A stretch of 64,000 nt of DNA from Amblyomma americanum (GCF_052857255.1 NC_135498.1:90714757-90778756); one strand, 5' to 3'; counted from the stretch's first letter, positions 22,600-32,800 are shown. Numbers and translations: made by a program. Notes: generated by a model not told the origin, from the sequence alone.

Positions 22600-23250
22600 G
22601 ATATTAGCAAGCAAAAGGTTGCCTAGGAGTGCAGGCCTGGCGCATGACAAGGCGCCCATTATGGTATAGCAGCCGCCCAACACATGAAAAAGGCTTTCGA
22701 GGCTGAAGTCCTTGATGAGCACGGAACAGAGCATAGAGCCCATCACTCCGCAGCATAGGCCTTGGCGCACGCCGAGAGCTCAGCGCCGGATGGGGACCAC
22801 ACAAGGCCTTCGCAACTACCGCACTGCCACAGAAGCCCAGTGCCAGCGTGGTATTTGCGTACAGCCAGCGGCGGTCCACCAGGACTCTGATGACCATGCA
22901 CCCCAGCACGACGTCAGAATTGAAGGCAAGGAGAAGGTACGCCGCGAAGTCGGCTTCTATGCCAAGCTGTAGCGTCACATCCAAACGAAAAAGAATGACG
23001 CTCATGAGCGCGTAGTACTGCACGGCAAAAGAGATGGAGTACAAGAGGAACGCGTGTGCTGCGAAGACCTTCCAGTTTATTTTACCCTATGATCCGACAG
23101 CTTTCCTCAGGAACGCGAAATCAATGCACTTTGGGGCTTGGTATTTCGAAAAGATAACAGTCACAACTCCTTCAGCGTGTTCCGGATTAGTGCTAGTAAC
23201 GCTGATGTCACAAGGACATTGATTTGTGCACAGCACGTTCTCTTGTTGAG
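22600..23250 (-). pseudogene. Transporter-like coding exon, right part (central loop and helices 7-10)
   Basis: Reading starts just after the LINE target duplication with PQQENVLCTNQC and runs through NPEHAEGVVTVIF and SKYQAPKCIDFAFLRKAVGS. An in-frame TAG (23089-23087) is followed by the membrane segments. Near 22770 the frame shifts and continues as CCGVMGSMLCSVLIKDFS and GGCYTIMGALSCARPALLG. The exon end is not clear; no convincing donor was found before a stop at about 22540. Confidence 0.65.
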
Positions 23251-23263
23251 GAGAGTTCTATTC
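23251..23263. repeat. Target-site duplication, left copy (I-type LINE)
   Basis: GAGAGTTCTATTC matches GAGAATTCTTTTC at 26242-26254 at 11 of 13 positions. Both copies lie in the transporter reading frame on the minus strand. Confidence 0.75.
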
Positions 23264-26241
23264 AACAGCATCTCGTGGTCCTCTTGAAACGAGATCCTGC
23301 GAGACCTCTGGCAACAACGATTCGATGGCGCATGCTACGTCAGCGTCAGCATAAGCGGAGTTGTGAGAAGCAGAACACATGGGCAGCATAACCGACATAT
23401 GCGAGAGGACCACCCTGCTGAAAAAACACGTAGAGGACACTACAGTTGAGGTAGAGGACAAGGACGCCCCACAAAACGTGGACAGCAGGCTTCTCAGTCT
23501 TTTTCGGCAGAAAACGACCCTCGAGGAAATGAAAAAGAAAAATAAGAACGACAGGCGGATAACGAGGGACCTAAGCAAACTCAACAGGGAGATAGAAAAG
23601 CATGCATTTCAGGTATGCGAGCAAAATTGGCTAAGCGCTTGCGACCAGATGGAAAAGGGAATGAGTGTGACAAAGACGTGGAATATAATCACACACTTAT
23701 TGGACCCAGATAATACCAAATCAGAGGCAAGAGTTAGACAAACGAAAGTCAGGCACAGTTTCAACGGCACAGATGAACAACTATGCGAGCGTCTGGCAGA
23801 AGTATATATCAACCAGGAACCGGCTGGGCCTCTACCAGAATATGGTGGTGAGGACAACCCGGAGCTGGATGCATCAATCACGGAAGCGGAGGTGCGTGCT
23901 GCGTTATGCAATCTAAAAACTAAGTCGGCACCCGGCTCAGATGGCATTGGCAACAAGGTACTTAAAAACCTTGATGATGTATCCGTCACCAACCTCACGG
24001 CCTACATTGGGAAAGTATGGGAAACCGGAAAGATTCCCAAAGCCTGGAAACAGGCAGAAGTAGTATTTATACCAAAACCGGGGAAACCCGAGGAACTCAA
24101 TAGTTTGCGACCAATCTCACTTACATCCTGTGTAGGAAAGGTAATGGAGCATGTAGTGCTCAACAGACTTTCCAGGCACATGGAGGACAATAACAAATGG
24201 CCACACGAGATGGTTGGCTTCAGACCAGGGTTAAGCACTCAGGATATAATGCTAAGACTAGAGCAGGATATAATCAGGAACCGTTCACATTAGTTGAAAG
24301 TTATATTAGGCCTAGACCTAACTAAGGCATTCGATAATGTTAGGCATGAAGCTATACTTACAGGCATACAGGAAGCAAACCTGGGCCTAAGAACATACAA
24401 CTACATAAAGGACTTTCTCGCAAACAGAGAAGCGATACTGAGGTTTCAGGATGCAAAGTCGGAACCAATTAAGATAGGGGGGTCCGGCACGCCACAAGGG
24501 GCAGTACTATCCCCATTTCTTTTCAATATAGCAATGAGAGGACTCCCACCCCTGCTCAACAGAATTAGCAACCTCAAATTCAGCTTGTACGCCGATTATA
24601 TAAACCTTTGGATCAGCGAACCTGGTACGTTCGAAGCCAGAGATAAGCTACAACAGGCTGCGGGCATCATTGTTAAATATGCCAAAGAGAGAGGGCTGGC
24701 CTGCTCTCCTCAAAAATCAGAGGTTCTAGTGTACGCCAAAGGAATATACGGACCTAAGCCAGACATCAACATCATAGTTGAGGGCCGCAAGGTTCCCAGA
24801 GTTGAGGAAATCAGAATCCTTGGTTTCTTCATCAATTCCAAAGGCAAGAACGCTAGCACAATAAAGAAACTAGAACAGTATACAGATAAGATAGCAGGAT
24901 TAATTAGAAGAATAGCTACCAAAGGAACGGGGTTGAAGGAGCGGAACCTGCTCAGGCTCACGCAGGCTTTCATCACAAGCAGGATCTGCTACGCCACCCC
25001 CTTCATGGAACTTAACAAAGGGGAGGTAGACAGACAGAATATAATCATTAGGAAAAGTGTAAAAAGAGCCCTAAGTTATCCTGTAAATACATCCACTGAA
25101 GAACTAGAAAAAATGGGGGTTCATAACACATGGGCGGAGCTTAAGGCAACAGTTAGAATTTCACAGATTGAACGACTTAGCAAAACCCGGACAGGCAGGA
25201 AAATTTTGGGATGGGTGGGGGTACAGCCTGACAGCAAAATAGAAGGCAAGGTAGATACACCTCTCGACACCAGGTCCAAAATAAAAATTCCTCCCATATT
25301 GAAAAACATGCACCCTCAGTTCAACAAAGATAGACGAAAACATAGGGCCAAGGCTACGGGAAAAAAGTTCAGAGAGCTGCCTGCTGAGGAGGTAGCATAC
25401 GTAGACGCTGCTGAGGGTCTGGAGGGGGCTGCGGTTCGGCCGTTGTAGACGGTCAGGGAAAACCCCTGATCACAGCCTCAGTCAGAACCCAGAACACGGA
25501 AACTGCTGAAGAAGTGGTGGTGGCGCTCGCCCTGGCAGGATCAAATGCAGGGTACATTCTTTGCGACAGTAAATTCACTGTCAGAAATTTTAGTAAGGGC
25601 TTGGTCTCTTGGGAAGCCAAACGCATTCTTGAAGGCATGCCAAAACACAGGTCTGCTGCACTATTCTGGATACCAGCACATGAAGAAATAGCTGGTAACG
25701 AGGCCGCTCACCTGCTAGCCCGAGTAACCTACATCCGGGCAGCAGCGGAGCAACCGGTCTGCACAAATCTTAAGGATGCCCCAATCACGTACAAGGAAAT
25801 TACGAATGGTTACAAATTAGGAAGAAGAATATACCCTCCTCCAGACGTATCCCTTACTCGCAAAGAGGCGTATATCTGGAGGAGGATCCAAGCAGGGGTA
25901 TACATATCGCCAGTCAAAATTGCTAAGAACCCAGGTGACGAAAAATGTATCGACTGTGGGGAAAAGGGTACACTAAACCACATTACTTGGGAATGTCTTA
26001 GCTCACCAGGGGCTAAGGAAGAAATAAATAGTTTTGAAGCCTGGGAGGCGCTGCTGCAGAGCGAGGACCCCAACGCGCAGCGCAAAGCCACCCGCGTGGC
26101 GGCTGAGGCCGTGAAGCATCAGCTACACCGTCCTCAGTCGACGGCCTCTTCTCCTAATCGGGCTTAGGCTTCGGCCGAGCCTGAGAGGGGGTAGGGAGAC
26201 CACCATCTGCCGGAAAGTTTTTCTGAACTGAACTGAACTGT
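23264..26241 (+). mobile_element. 5'-truncated I-type LINE inserted in a transporter exon
   Basis: About 3.0 kb of an I-group non-LTR retrotransposon: the linker after the endonuclease, reverse transcriptase, RNase H, zinc finger, a short 3' UTR and a tail of GAACT units (26223-26240). It is bracketed by a 13-bp duplication (11 of 13 matching) and lies antisense to the transporter-like gene. The endonuclease domain is missing. Confidence 0.9.
23379..26167 (+). pseudogene. I-type LINE ORF2: reverse transcriptase, RNase H, zinc finger (inactive)
   Basis: The pre-RT linker (NVDSRLLSLFRQ, DLSKLNREIEKHAFQ) is followed by SAPGSDGIGNKVL, LRPISLTSCVGKVMEH and VGFRPGLSTQD. After a TAG at 24291-24293 come LDLTKAFDNVRHEAIL, GTPQGAVLSPFLFN and LYADYINLW, where the catalytic YADD is YADY. 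A stop at 25446-25448 with a frame change leads into RNase H: ILCDSKFTVRNFSKG and LFWIPAHEEIAGNEAAH. The C-terminal finger is KCIDCGEKGTLNHITWEC, and the frame ends at a TAG at 26165-26167. Two stops, a frame change and the lost aspartate make it non-functional. Endonuclease sequence was not found. Confidence 0.9.
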
Positions 26242-26254
26242 GAGAATTCTTTTC
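26242..26254. repeat. Target-site duplication, right copy (I-type LINE)
   Basis: GAGAATTCTTTTC directly follows the GAACT tail. Read on the minus strand in the transporter frame it gives E-K-N-S, where the left copy gives E-stop-N-S. Confidence 0.75.
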
Positions 26255-26591
26255 TGTGAATCCTAACTTCTCGTCCTGCGCGTGCATTGAGGAACACTGT
26301 TGGTTTCCTCCAGACTTCCGGTTCGAGCCAGAGTTCCCACTCACCTTATTCCTGTGTCGCAGTAACCAAGGCGGCATCTTCACAAGTAGCGCGGCCACGA
26401 GCCCATTGAGAGACAGGGCGCCCAACAGCAGGAAGATTTCCAGCGTGCCGTACTCGACTCGGATGTTGTTGGCCAGGAATGGAGTGAAGCAGTGCGAGCT
26501 CCTGGCCGCGCTAGAGATGATGAGTGCAGGGGAGCTCCAGCGAACGAAGTACGCGCAGAACACCACTGACGTCACCATGTACACGCCGCTT
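26255..26591 (-). pseudogene. Transporter-like coding exon, left part (helices 5-6 and loop)
   Basis: The acceptor CTGGCCAG (ending at 26592) leaves one base that completes the codon split after 28974. The frame then reads SGVYMVTSVVFCAYFVRW, EYGTLEIFLLLGALSLNG and VKMPPWLLRHRNK, then a polar loop NRKSGGNQQCSSMHAQ, up to the LINE. A GTGAGT after RHRNK (26344-26339) looks like a donor, but the frame stays open past it and resumes in phase beyond the LINE. An unbroken ancestral exon is therefore the better reading. Confidence 0.65.
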
Positions 26592-28544
26592 CTGGCCAGC
26601 TCTGGATGGGACGAAACACTTTGTGAAGTGATTCCCGTTGGTTGGCTCAGGACACCAATAATTCAGCGCGCACAGTGCGCGAGCGCTTACTGGCAATTGC
26701 TGTTTGTCCTAGAAGGTCACGTTATGTGCGATGAGCTAAAGGTAGCCAGCAGGGGCTGGTTGAATGTTTTAGGAAAGTTGTACAAAAAGTAAATGAAACC
26801 AGGTCCTGAGGTCAAAGAATGCTGATGCCTGATTTAGTCCTCAGAGCTACTTAATCTCCGCATAGCAATTTCAGTGGCCCATATGACGACTGAATCGTTT
26901 CATGGTCACATTCGGTGGCCGACACACTTCGCGATCGAATTTTTAATATTCTGGATACTATGCAAGTCAAATACGCGTTTCGTTTGCTGCTGGCGCTGCT
27001 GGTCGCACGCGCGGTGAAGGTTAATGTAAGAAAAAAAATTTAAATTAAGGGGTAATGGCATTTTATTCCCTGGTGATCTGTAAATATATTAAACACAATG
27101 TGAATATTCGATAGAAAAGCCAAAGGGTCCTTTCACAAGAGGGCTAGTCTTCCTCTGTGCAAAGCGTTCATGATTAGCAAGGTTTACGGCCCGTTTAGAG
27201 GGGGGGGGGGGGGGGGGGGAGGCGAGAGTGTTAACTGCTCTGGCATGGGGAGGGTGAATCTACTAGTACGTTTCGCAACTGCAAGCGGGTTCGCCGGTTC
27301 TATTTCCTTGAGAGGCGGAGGCGTTTCGCTTGAGGTGGAATGTAAACTCCTGCACTTTTAAAATCGCTCACATGTGAATGTAGCCATGTGCTTGAATTTA
27401 ATGCGTATACTTCAACTAAGGCGTATCTGGTAGCCTGGAAAAACTTTGGCACATGAAAGCTACTGAAAATGTCAGCCTAGTCTGAATTTTTCTTTTTGCC
27501 TTCCGTTGTGTGGAACAATTTGGACACCTCTTTTGCTGGCCGAGGAGGCTTCCCGGTTGTAGCGTTGATGGACGCTACAAAAAGAACAGCACACTGACTG
27601 TGCACAGTATACAACGGGAGATTCAAATGCACCCTATTAAAAAAGAGTATTGTAATTGTAAGCCTTTACTTCTGTCAGATAAATTGTCACATCAGGCGAT
27701 CTAATTGATTTTTACGCCGCGCCCGACGTACATGAACGCCGCAGTAAGGTCAGAAAGAGCACAAAAAAATCACAAGCGAATAGACATCAAATTCTTGCTT
27801 CCGTGTTGTCGTCTCTGTAATAATGCTTTATAGATTACTGCGCATGGATCACCATGTCGCATTAACCTAAGGCAGCTGAATAATTTAACTTGATCTCTTC
27901 TCTGATGATGCTGCTTTTAGATTTCCCCAGGTGGACGATGATTTCGACGACAAAGATGGGTTTAGGTCACGTGATACATAAAACAAAACGTCAATATAAT
28001 CACTTATTCGGCGTTCTATTTCACTACAACGCTAAAGGCAACCTGTTGCCAGAACGGGAATGAAAGCAAATGAAGCACCAGCGATAAATACTGAATTTTT
28101 TTTTATGCTGACGTGATGTCACCCACCCTTGGCACCACAATCGTCATTCGGTTGTTGAAGCCTAAAAAGCTTGAGAAAAAGAATTCAATAATAAATAATT
28201 TAGTGGTCAAAGGTTATCACCACGTGGTGATTCATGCATTCTAACGTCATCCGGATAATTTAAGAATAGAAAAGCTTGCATGCCTGCCCCCGTTTCAATA
28301 TCTCATTCCTCCTCGTGCTTTAGCATACGAGGGACCTTTGTTTTACAACTACCCAGAAGAGTGCATTTCACAGCGTCAATGCAGTGTAATATTTATAGGC
28401 TATTGTATGCCTAATCTGTTCCTGCATAAAACAGCACGCTTCCAGCACAGAACGCAACGCTCTTTATTTGCGTAAAGTTGACCAGTACTAAAAGGGCCGC
28501 CCCTTATCGTGATATTAGATATATTTCAGACATGCGTTTTTCTT
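26592..28544. other. Intronic stretch of the transporter-like pseudogene
   Basis: No coding sequence seen. A G-run of about 20 lies at 27200-27219. Confidence 0.4.
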
Positions 28545-28832
28545 TAATAATTGGTGTTTGGGGAAAGGAAATGGCGCAGTATCTGTCTCACATATCGTTG
28601 GACACCTAACCGCCCCGTAAGGAAAGGGGGGAACGGAGGGAGTGAAAGAAGAAAGGAAGGAAGAGGTGTCGTAGTGGAGAGCACCGGGATAATTTCGACC
28701 ACCTGGGGATCTTTAACGTGCACTGAAATCGCGCAGCACACGGGCGCCTTAGCGTTTTGCCTCCATAAAAACGCAGCCGCAGCGGTCGGGTCCGAACCCG
28801 GGAGCTCCGGGTCAGTAGTCGAGCGCCCTAAC
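28545..28832 (-). mobile_element. tRNA-derived SINE, second subfamily, 5'-truncated
   Basis: On the minus strand: GTTAGGGCGCTCGACTACTG, box B GGGTTCGGACC, GCTGCGTTTTTATGGAGG, GTGCACGTTAAAGATCCCCA, then a CTTCCTTTCTTCTTTCACTC tract and TGAGACAGATACTGCGCC, ending near CCAAACACCAATTATTA. The same subfamily is at 52726-53045. The first part of the head is missing. Confidence 0.85.
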
Positions 28833-28973
28833 TCATTTAATACTCTGATCTCATTTTTACAGTGCACCGTCATCCGGTCAAGCTTGCTCAGCAGCCAGAA
28901 ACCCCAGTGCCAAGCCTCCTGAGCTGCCGCCCAAAAAGAACCAGCGCGTAATTGCCAAGTCAAGGCGCCTTAC

Positions 28974-29149
28974 CCTGTACAATTCCGAAAAAGGAGATGA
29001 AAGACGCTCGGGGCGAAGTAGCACGCTATTAGGGCCCGAGCCGACAACAGAGAGAAGCCGAGTGACAGGAGCCGCAACGGAACCATTTCGCACAAGACAC
29101 CCATGATGATTCCTGGAACGCCCCCGCATACTTTACAGTCACAGATAGA
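28974..29149 (-). pseudogene. Transporter-like exon (helices 3-4 region)
   Basis: The acceptor TTACTTTGCAG ends at 29150 and the donor GTAAGG starts at 28973; the exon is 58 codons plus two bases. It reads SICDCKVCGGVPGIIMG, VLCEMVPLRLLSLGFSLL, IACYFAPSVFHLLFRNC. The S-I-C, G-V-P-G and CYFAPSVF arrangement is typical of arthropod SLC16-like proteins. It is open and correctly spliced, so on its own it looks intact. Confidence 0.65.
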
Positions 29150-29590
29150 CTGCAAAGTAACAAACTAACTCTGTTAACTCGTCGCTGATCAAGTCTACGC
29201 CGGGAAGTGAGATCCGTATTCGAATACAGCTGAAGAAGAGCAGCATGTGCCCCTCAAACTACGCCCTCCAACCAGCGACATCAGCCTGTTGCAATTATGT
29301 GCGGGTCGGCCGCCTTGCAGCCGTCACGCGCGCTAGCAGTGCGCGCAAGCAGATTCAAGGCGGTTAACCACGACGCCATGGCAATAGGCCGATGCCATTG
29401 GTTGGAGGGAACCCTTGTAGTAGCATATGACGGTTCGTCTTCAAGATTTCTCTCACTCTATCATATTATTTATTTTCCTTAATGCCCACACTTGAGTTTG
29501 TCTTGATTGCGATAAGGGAAGGGCTTTATTTATCTTCGTTAGTTTTGTGCACTCATCCTAGCCAATGTATTTGTTCAGTCAGTGGCACAG
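29150..29590. other. Gene-free stretch
   Basis: Intronic or intergenic; nothing recognisable. Confidence 0.4.
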
Positions 29591-29602
29591 ATTAAAGCAT
29601 TT
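29591..29602. repeat. Target-site duplication, left copy (Penelope-like composite)
   Basis: ATTAAAGCATTT matches ATTAAGGCATTT at 31787-31798 at 11 of 12 positions. Confidence 0.65.
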
Positions 29603-29982
29603 CAGCAAGGCGGAAATTTGGGCGAGTTGGTAAGTGTTCATTTTCGCTCTCAGCGAAACACGAATGGGACAAAAGACGAAGGACAAGCACAAACAGGCGC
29701 TGACTATCAACTGGTTTTTTATTGAAGATCGAAAAGCGTATAAATACAAACAGTGAGCTACTTATCAATCAACAAAAGTTATCTGGAAGGCACATGGGAG
29801 GTCAGATAGCTCAATTCCCTCTCGGATAACGTTATGGAAGGGCTGCTGATACATTTTGTAACGTTGTGGTGAATATAAAAAGCTTCCATTACCTCGCGTG
29901 TAAATTTATTGTTATGTCGGAACAGGATGCACGTGTTCTTGTAATCGGGAACACATTGGCACTTTTTGCACTGGAAAGACGC

Positions 29983-30510
29983 CTAGGCAAGGGGGTCCCC
30001 TTTAGCTCTCCTTTCTGCATAATCCTTTTCATGCCTGCATTGGCATTGCCTGCTGTGGGAGCCTGTGTGAGACAGGGGGTCATTGTTCCTGGTGTTTTCA
30101 TGCTCCGTCAAGCGTTTGTTAACGCACCTGCCAGTCTGGCCAATGTACATGACACCGCAGGAGAAGGGGACCGGGTATACCACCCCTACCTCGCAAGGTA
30201 TAGATGGCGACACATGACGCACCTGACAAGCATCCCTCTTGCTCTTGCCGTAGTGCCTCTGATTGACCTGTTTGCACATTGCGCTAAGTTTTCTAGGTGC
30301 AGAAAAGACGACATCAACGTCGTATCTTGCCGCAACTTTTTTCAGCCCATGTGACAAGCAGTGTGCATACGGGACCACAGCCGGCTTTTTCTTCTTTTTG
30401 GCTTCTTTCGGCTGAGCCCCATTCTTGAGCTGCCTAAGAAGTTTCTCCGCTGCCCTGGAAATGAGTTGATCTGGGTACCCGTTCACACGTAACCAGCCTG
30501 TTTGCGCCAA
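29983..30510 (-). pseudogene. Penelope-like GIY-YIG endonuclease part, inverted copy
   Basis: The frame reads RVNGYPDQLISRAAEKLL, a lysine run, then GVVYPVPFSCGVMYIGQTGR and CVNKRLTEHE. The GIY-YIG core appears as VVY..YIG. The frame shifts after about KGDPLA (29985) and resumes at lower coordinates. It has no reverse-transcriptase domain. Confidence 0.85.
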
Positions 30511-30565
30511 AATGCTCTCTCGCGTCCTTTCATGGCAAGATTTCCTGAGAGCTTATTGAAGGCAG

Positions 30566-31645
30566 GATACAGGGGTAGTTGTCAGAAGTTTTCGGTATGT
30601 CGACGATTACTTGGTGTTCACCCGAACAGGCAGTTTGCCTAGAAGTCTGGTCGATGTTCTGAAGACTTTTAAGGAATGCGGACGTGGGCTGGAGTTCACA
30701 ACTGAGGTTCCCAGCAACACAGAACCGCAGTTTTTGGATTTGGCACTGTGTGGGGGAGAAAAACACTTGTGTTGGTGGTATCGCCCGAGGACTGCCAAAC
30801 CATTGCTAAACTTCCGGTCTGGATATTCTAAGCTCATAAAGGAGGGCATTGCTGTATCCTGCCTGCAATCAGCTCTCAGGAAATCTTGCCATGAAAGGAC
30901 GCGAGAGAGCATTTTGGCGCAAACAGGCAGGTTACGTGTGAACGGGTACCCAGATCAACTCATTTCCAGGGCAGCGGAGAAACTTCTTAGGCAGCTCAAG
31001 AATGGGGCTCAGCCGAAAGAAGCCAAAAAGAAGAAAAAGCCGGCTGTGGTCCCGTACGCACACTGCTTGTCACATGGGCTGAAAAAAGTTGCGGGCAGAT
31101 ACGACGTTGATGTCGTCTTTTCTGCACCTAGAAAACTTAGCGCAATGTGCAAACAGGTCAATCACAGGCACTACGGCAAGAGCAAGAGGGATGCTGGTCA
31201 GGTGCGTCATGTGTCGCCATCTATACCTTGCGAGGTAGGGGTGGTATACCAGGTCCCCTTCTCCTGCGGTGCCATGCACATTGGCCAGACTGGCAGGTGC
31301 GTTAACAAACGCTTGATGGAGCATGAAAACACCAGGAAAAATGACGTACTGTCTCACACAGGCTCCCACAGCAGGCAATGCCAATGCAGGCATGAAAATG
31401 ATCATGCAGAAAGGAGAACTAAAGGAGACCACCTTGCCCAGGCGTCTTTCCAATGCAAAAAGTGCCAATGTGTTCCCGATTACAAGAACACGTGCATCCT
31501 GTTCCGACATAACAATAAATTAACACGCGAGGTAATGGAAGCTTTTTATATTCACCACAACGGCACAAAATGTATCAGCAGCCCTTCCATAACGTTATCC
31601 GAGAGGGAATTGAGCTATCTGACCTCCCATGTGCCTTCCAGATAA
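30566..31645 (+). pseudogene. Penelope-like RT end plus GIY-YIG endonuclease, 5'-truncated
   Basis: The open frame starts in the reverse-transcriptase palm with SFRYVDDYLVFTRTG, so the catalytic YVDD is present. It continues as EFTTEVPSNTEPQFLDLAL and RSGYSKLIKEGIAVSCLQSA (RT and thumb region). The linker is followed by GIY-YIG at about residues 209-236 of the 30611 frame: VVYQVPFSCGAMHIGQTGR, CVNKRLMEHE. The frame stops at 31643-31645. The VVY..HIG form replaces the YIG tyrosine with histidine. The N-terminal RT blocks are absent, so it cannot move by itself although the remaining frame is unbroken. A CATGAACC-like C/H finger region (CQCRHE, CKKCQC) follows the endonuclease. Confidence 0.88.
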
Positions 31646-31786
31646 CTTCTATTGATTGATAAGTAGTTCACTGTTTGTATTTATACGCTTTTCGTTCTTC
31701 AATAAAAAACCAGTTGATAGTCAGCGCCTGGTTGTGCTAGTCCTTCGTCTAGTGTTCCGTTCGTGTTGCGCTGAGAGCGAAAATGA

Positions 31787-31798
31787 ATTAAGGCATTT
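31787..31798. repeat. Target-site duplication, right copy (Penelope-like composite)
   Basis: ATTAAGGCATTT; see 29591-29602. Confidence 0.65.
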
Positions 31799-31924
31799 TA
31801 CTATTCGTTCTTTTCAGGGCTGCCTCAAAATCCACTTGCTTGTCTTTAGTTGCATTTTGTCAGAGTACATAATCAAGCGCTACCAGTGTGTACTTCGGGG
31901 CGTTCGTCGACCGTACCTTCAACC

Positions 31925-32215
31925 ATGGAAAGTGACGACTGCAGCGATGGCGGAAAGGAAGCCTCCCTCTGGCTCACGCCGAAGTGCTCGCGGATTCCAA
32001 CATACTACATAGTGACGTGCGATCGACTGCCAAGCGTGGACGTGTGCAGCGTCACAGCGCACATGGCCAACGCGAACCAGCTTCAACGGCGGCCTTGCAG
32101 GCGAAGACGTGTGGCCTCTTCTTTGTTGGCGCTCATGGTTAAGAAGTCAGTGACTCGGGACACCAAGGCTTTCCGTCATCCTGTGGGGGCGCCAGAGGAT
32201 GCGGTAAAAGAATGA
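31925..32215 (+). CDS. Hypothetical open frame with a good Kozak start
   Basis: An ATG in a CAACCATGG context opens 96 codons: MESDDCSDGGKEASLWLTPK, later QLQRRPCRRRRVASSLLAL, ending in TGA. It is GC-richer than its surroundings. No family is recognised, and there is no signal peptide or membrane segment. It could be a first exon, a short gene or chance; splice signals were not identified. Confidence 0.2.
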   Translation: MESDDCSDGGKEASLWLTPKCSRIPTYYIVTCDRLPSVDVCSVTAHMANANQLQRRPCRRRRVASSLLALMVKKSVTRDTKAFRHPVGAPEDAVKE

Positions 32216-32329
32216 GGGACAAGAGGAGAGGAGGTGATGTGGAATCAGAACGCGCTTTTAGAATTTCGAAAGCACAGGTATAACCTGGGTGCTGTTGTCC
32301 ATAAAATTTGGCTATATCAGCAAAGTGGA

Positions 32330-32545
32330 AATTTGGACCGGTTGGTGCATAGCGACGAGTGAGAACACGAACAGCGCAGCTGGGACGGGACAGAGTGAGC
32401 AGACACAAACAAAGCACTGTTCTGTTCTCGCTTCGTGGCTATGCACCAACCGGCCCAAATTTCTACCAGCGCATTGTTTGTGTCTGCACACTCTGCCCCG
32501 TCCCTGCTGCGCGGTTCGTGTTCTCACTTCGCGGCTATTTCGACG
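32330..32545. mobile_element. Short Penelope-like termini in inverted and tandem array
   Basis: 32330-32425 (GGAAATTTGGACCGGTTGGT, GCATAGCGACGAGTGAGAAC, then GACACAAACAAAGCA) is followed by its reverse-complement end (GCTATGCACCAACCGGCCCA, 32437-32462). A second reverse-complement copy starts TTGTTTGTGTCTGCACACTC (32477-32540). The AAATTTGG..GTTGGT string also starts the Penelope-like composite at 29618, so this is read as a cluster of short element ends. Confidence 0.6.
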
Positions 32546-32554
32546 AGTTGCGTG

Positions 32555-32800
32555 CACTGGAGCGGTTACTTAGCCTGCAAGCTTTTTGAAAGCTTGTGTA
32601 ATTTGGCGTGATGTAGGGAAAATTTGTTGAGCCACAACGGCGAGGTTAACGCCGTTTTCGAAGTTCTAATAATTGATATGAATAATACTTACGGTGGGCT
32701 ACACGCCTCAGAATAAAAAGGGAGACTAACAACAATAGTTAAGAACTTACCTATTCAGCACTGGTTAATCAGTTTAATAGTTAGCACGTCTTAGCGGTGT
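32555..32800. mobile_element. Partial copy of a foldback/TIR element
   Basis: CTTAGCCTGCAAGCTTTTTG, AAAATTTGTTGAGCC, AACGCCGTTTTCGAAGTTCT match the interior of the element at 41757-42330 (CTTTACCTGCAAGCTTCTCG, AAATTTTGTCGATCC, CGCGTTTTCAAAATTCT). Confidence 0.55.

Larger units (their letters stand above)
22600..29149 (-). pseudogene. Monocarboxylate-transporter-like (SLC16/MFS) pseudogene, interrupted by a LINE
   Basis: Members of this family are 12-helix membrane proteins that move monocarboxylates with protons. On the minus strand three coding pieces follow in order. 29149-28974 holds GVPGIIMGVLCE, PLRLLSLGFSLLS and IACYFAPSVFHLLF (helices 3-4 region). 26591-26255 holds SGVYMVTSVVFCAYFVRW and GTLEIFLLLGALSLNGLVAA, then PPW (helices 5-6 and the start of the central loop). 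23250-22600 holds NPEHAEGVVTVIF in the loop, KINWKVFAAHAFLLYSISFA, VIRVLVDRRWL and IKDFSLESLFHVLGG (helices 7-10). The first two pieces join in phase 2 through a GTAAGG donor and a GGCCAG acceptor. Lesions are a LINE inserted into the coding exon, TAG codons at 23260-23258 and 23089-23087, and a frameshift near 22770. The family call rests on hydrophobic pattern and loop motifs. Confidence 0.7.
29603..31786. mobile_element. Penelope-like element: head-to-head composite insertion
   Basis: The minus-strand partial copy (29603-30553) and the longer plus-strand copy (30554-31786) belong to the same Penelope-like family. Arms 29640-30553 and 30872-31783 are near-identical inverted repeats about 0.9 kb long, separated by 318 bp present only in the plus copy. 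One 11/12 target duplication flanks the whole structure, so both halves arrived in one event. Penelope-like elements are known for inverted and tandem partial copies. Confidence 0.85.

Noticed and set aside
26339..26344. GTGAGT as a genuine splice donor of the transporter exon
   Set aside because: The frame remains open past it with loop-like sequence and resumes in phase beyond the LINE, so the exon probably continued.
28551..28922. Open frames over the SINE at 28.5-28.8 kb
   Set aside because: They translate SINE sequence; the same peptides appear at 52733-52987.
32359..32589. Overlapping open frames with repeated MRTRTAQ and CAVRVLT peptides
   Set aside because: They are translations of the inverted short Penelope-like units on both strands.
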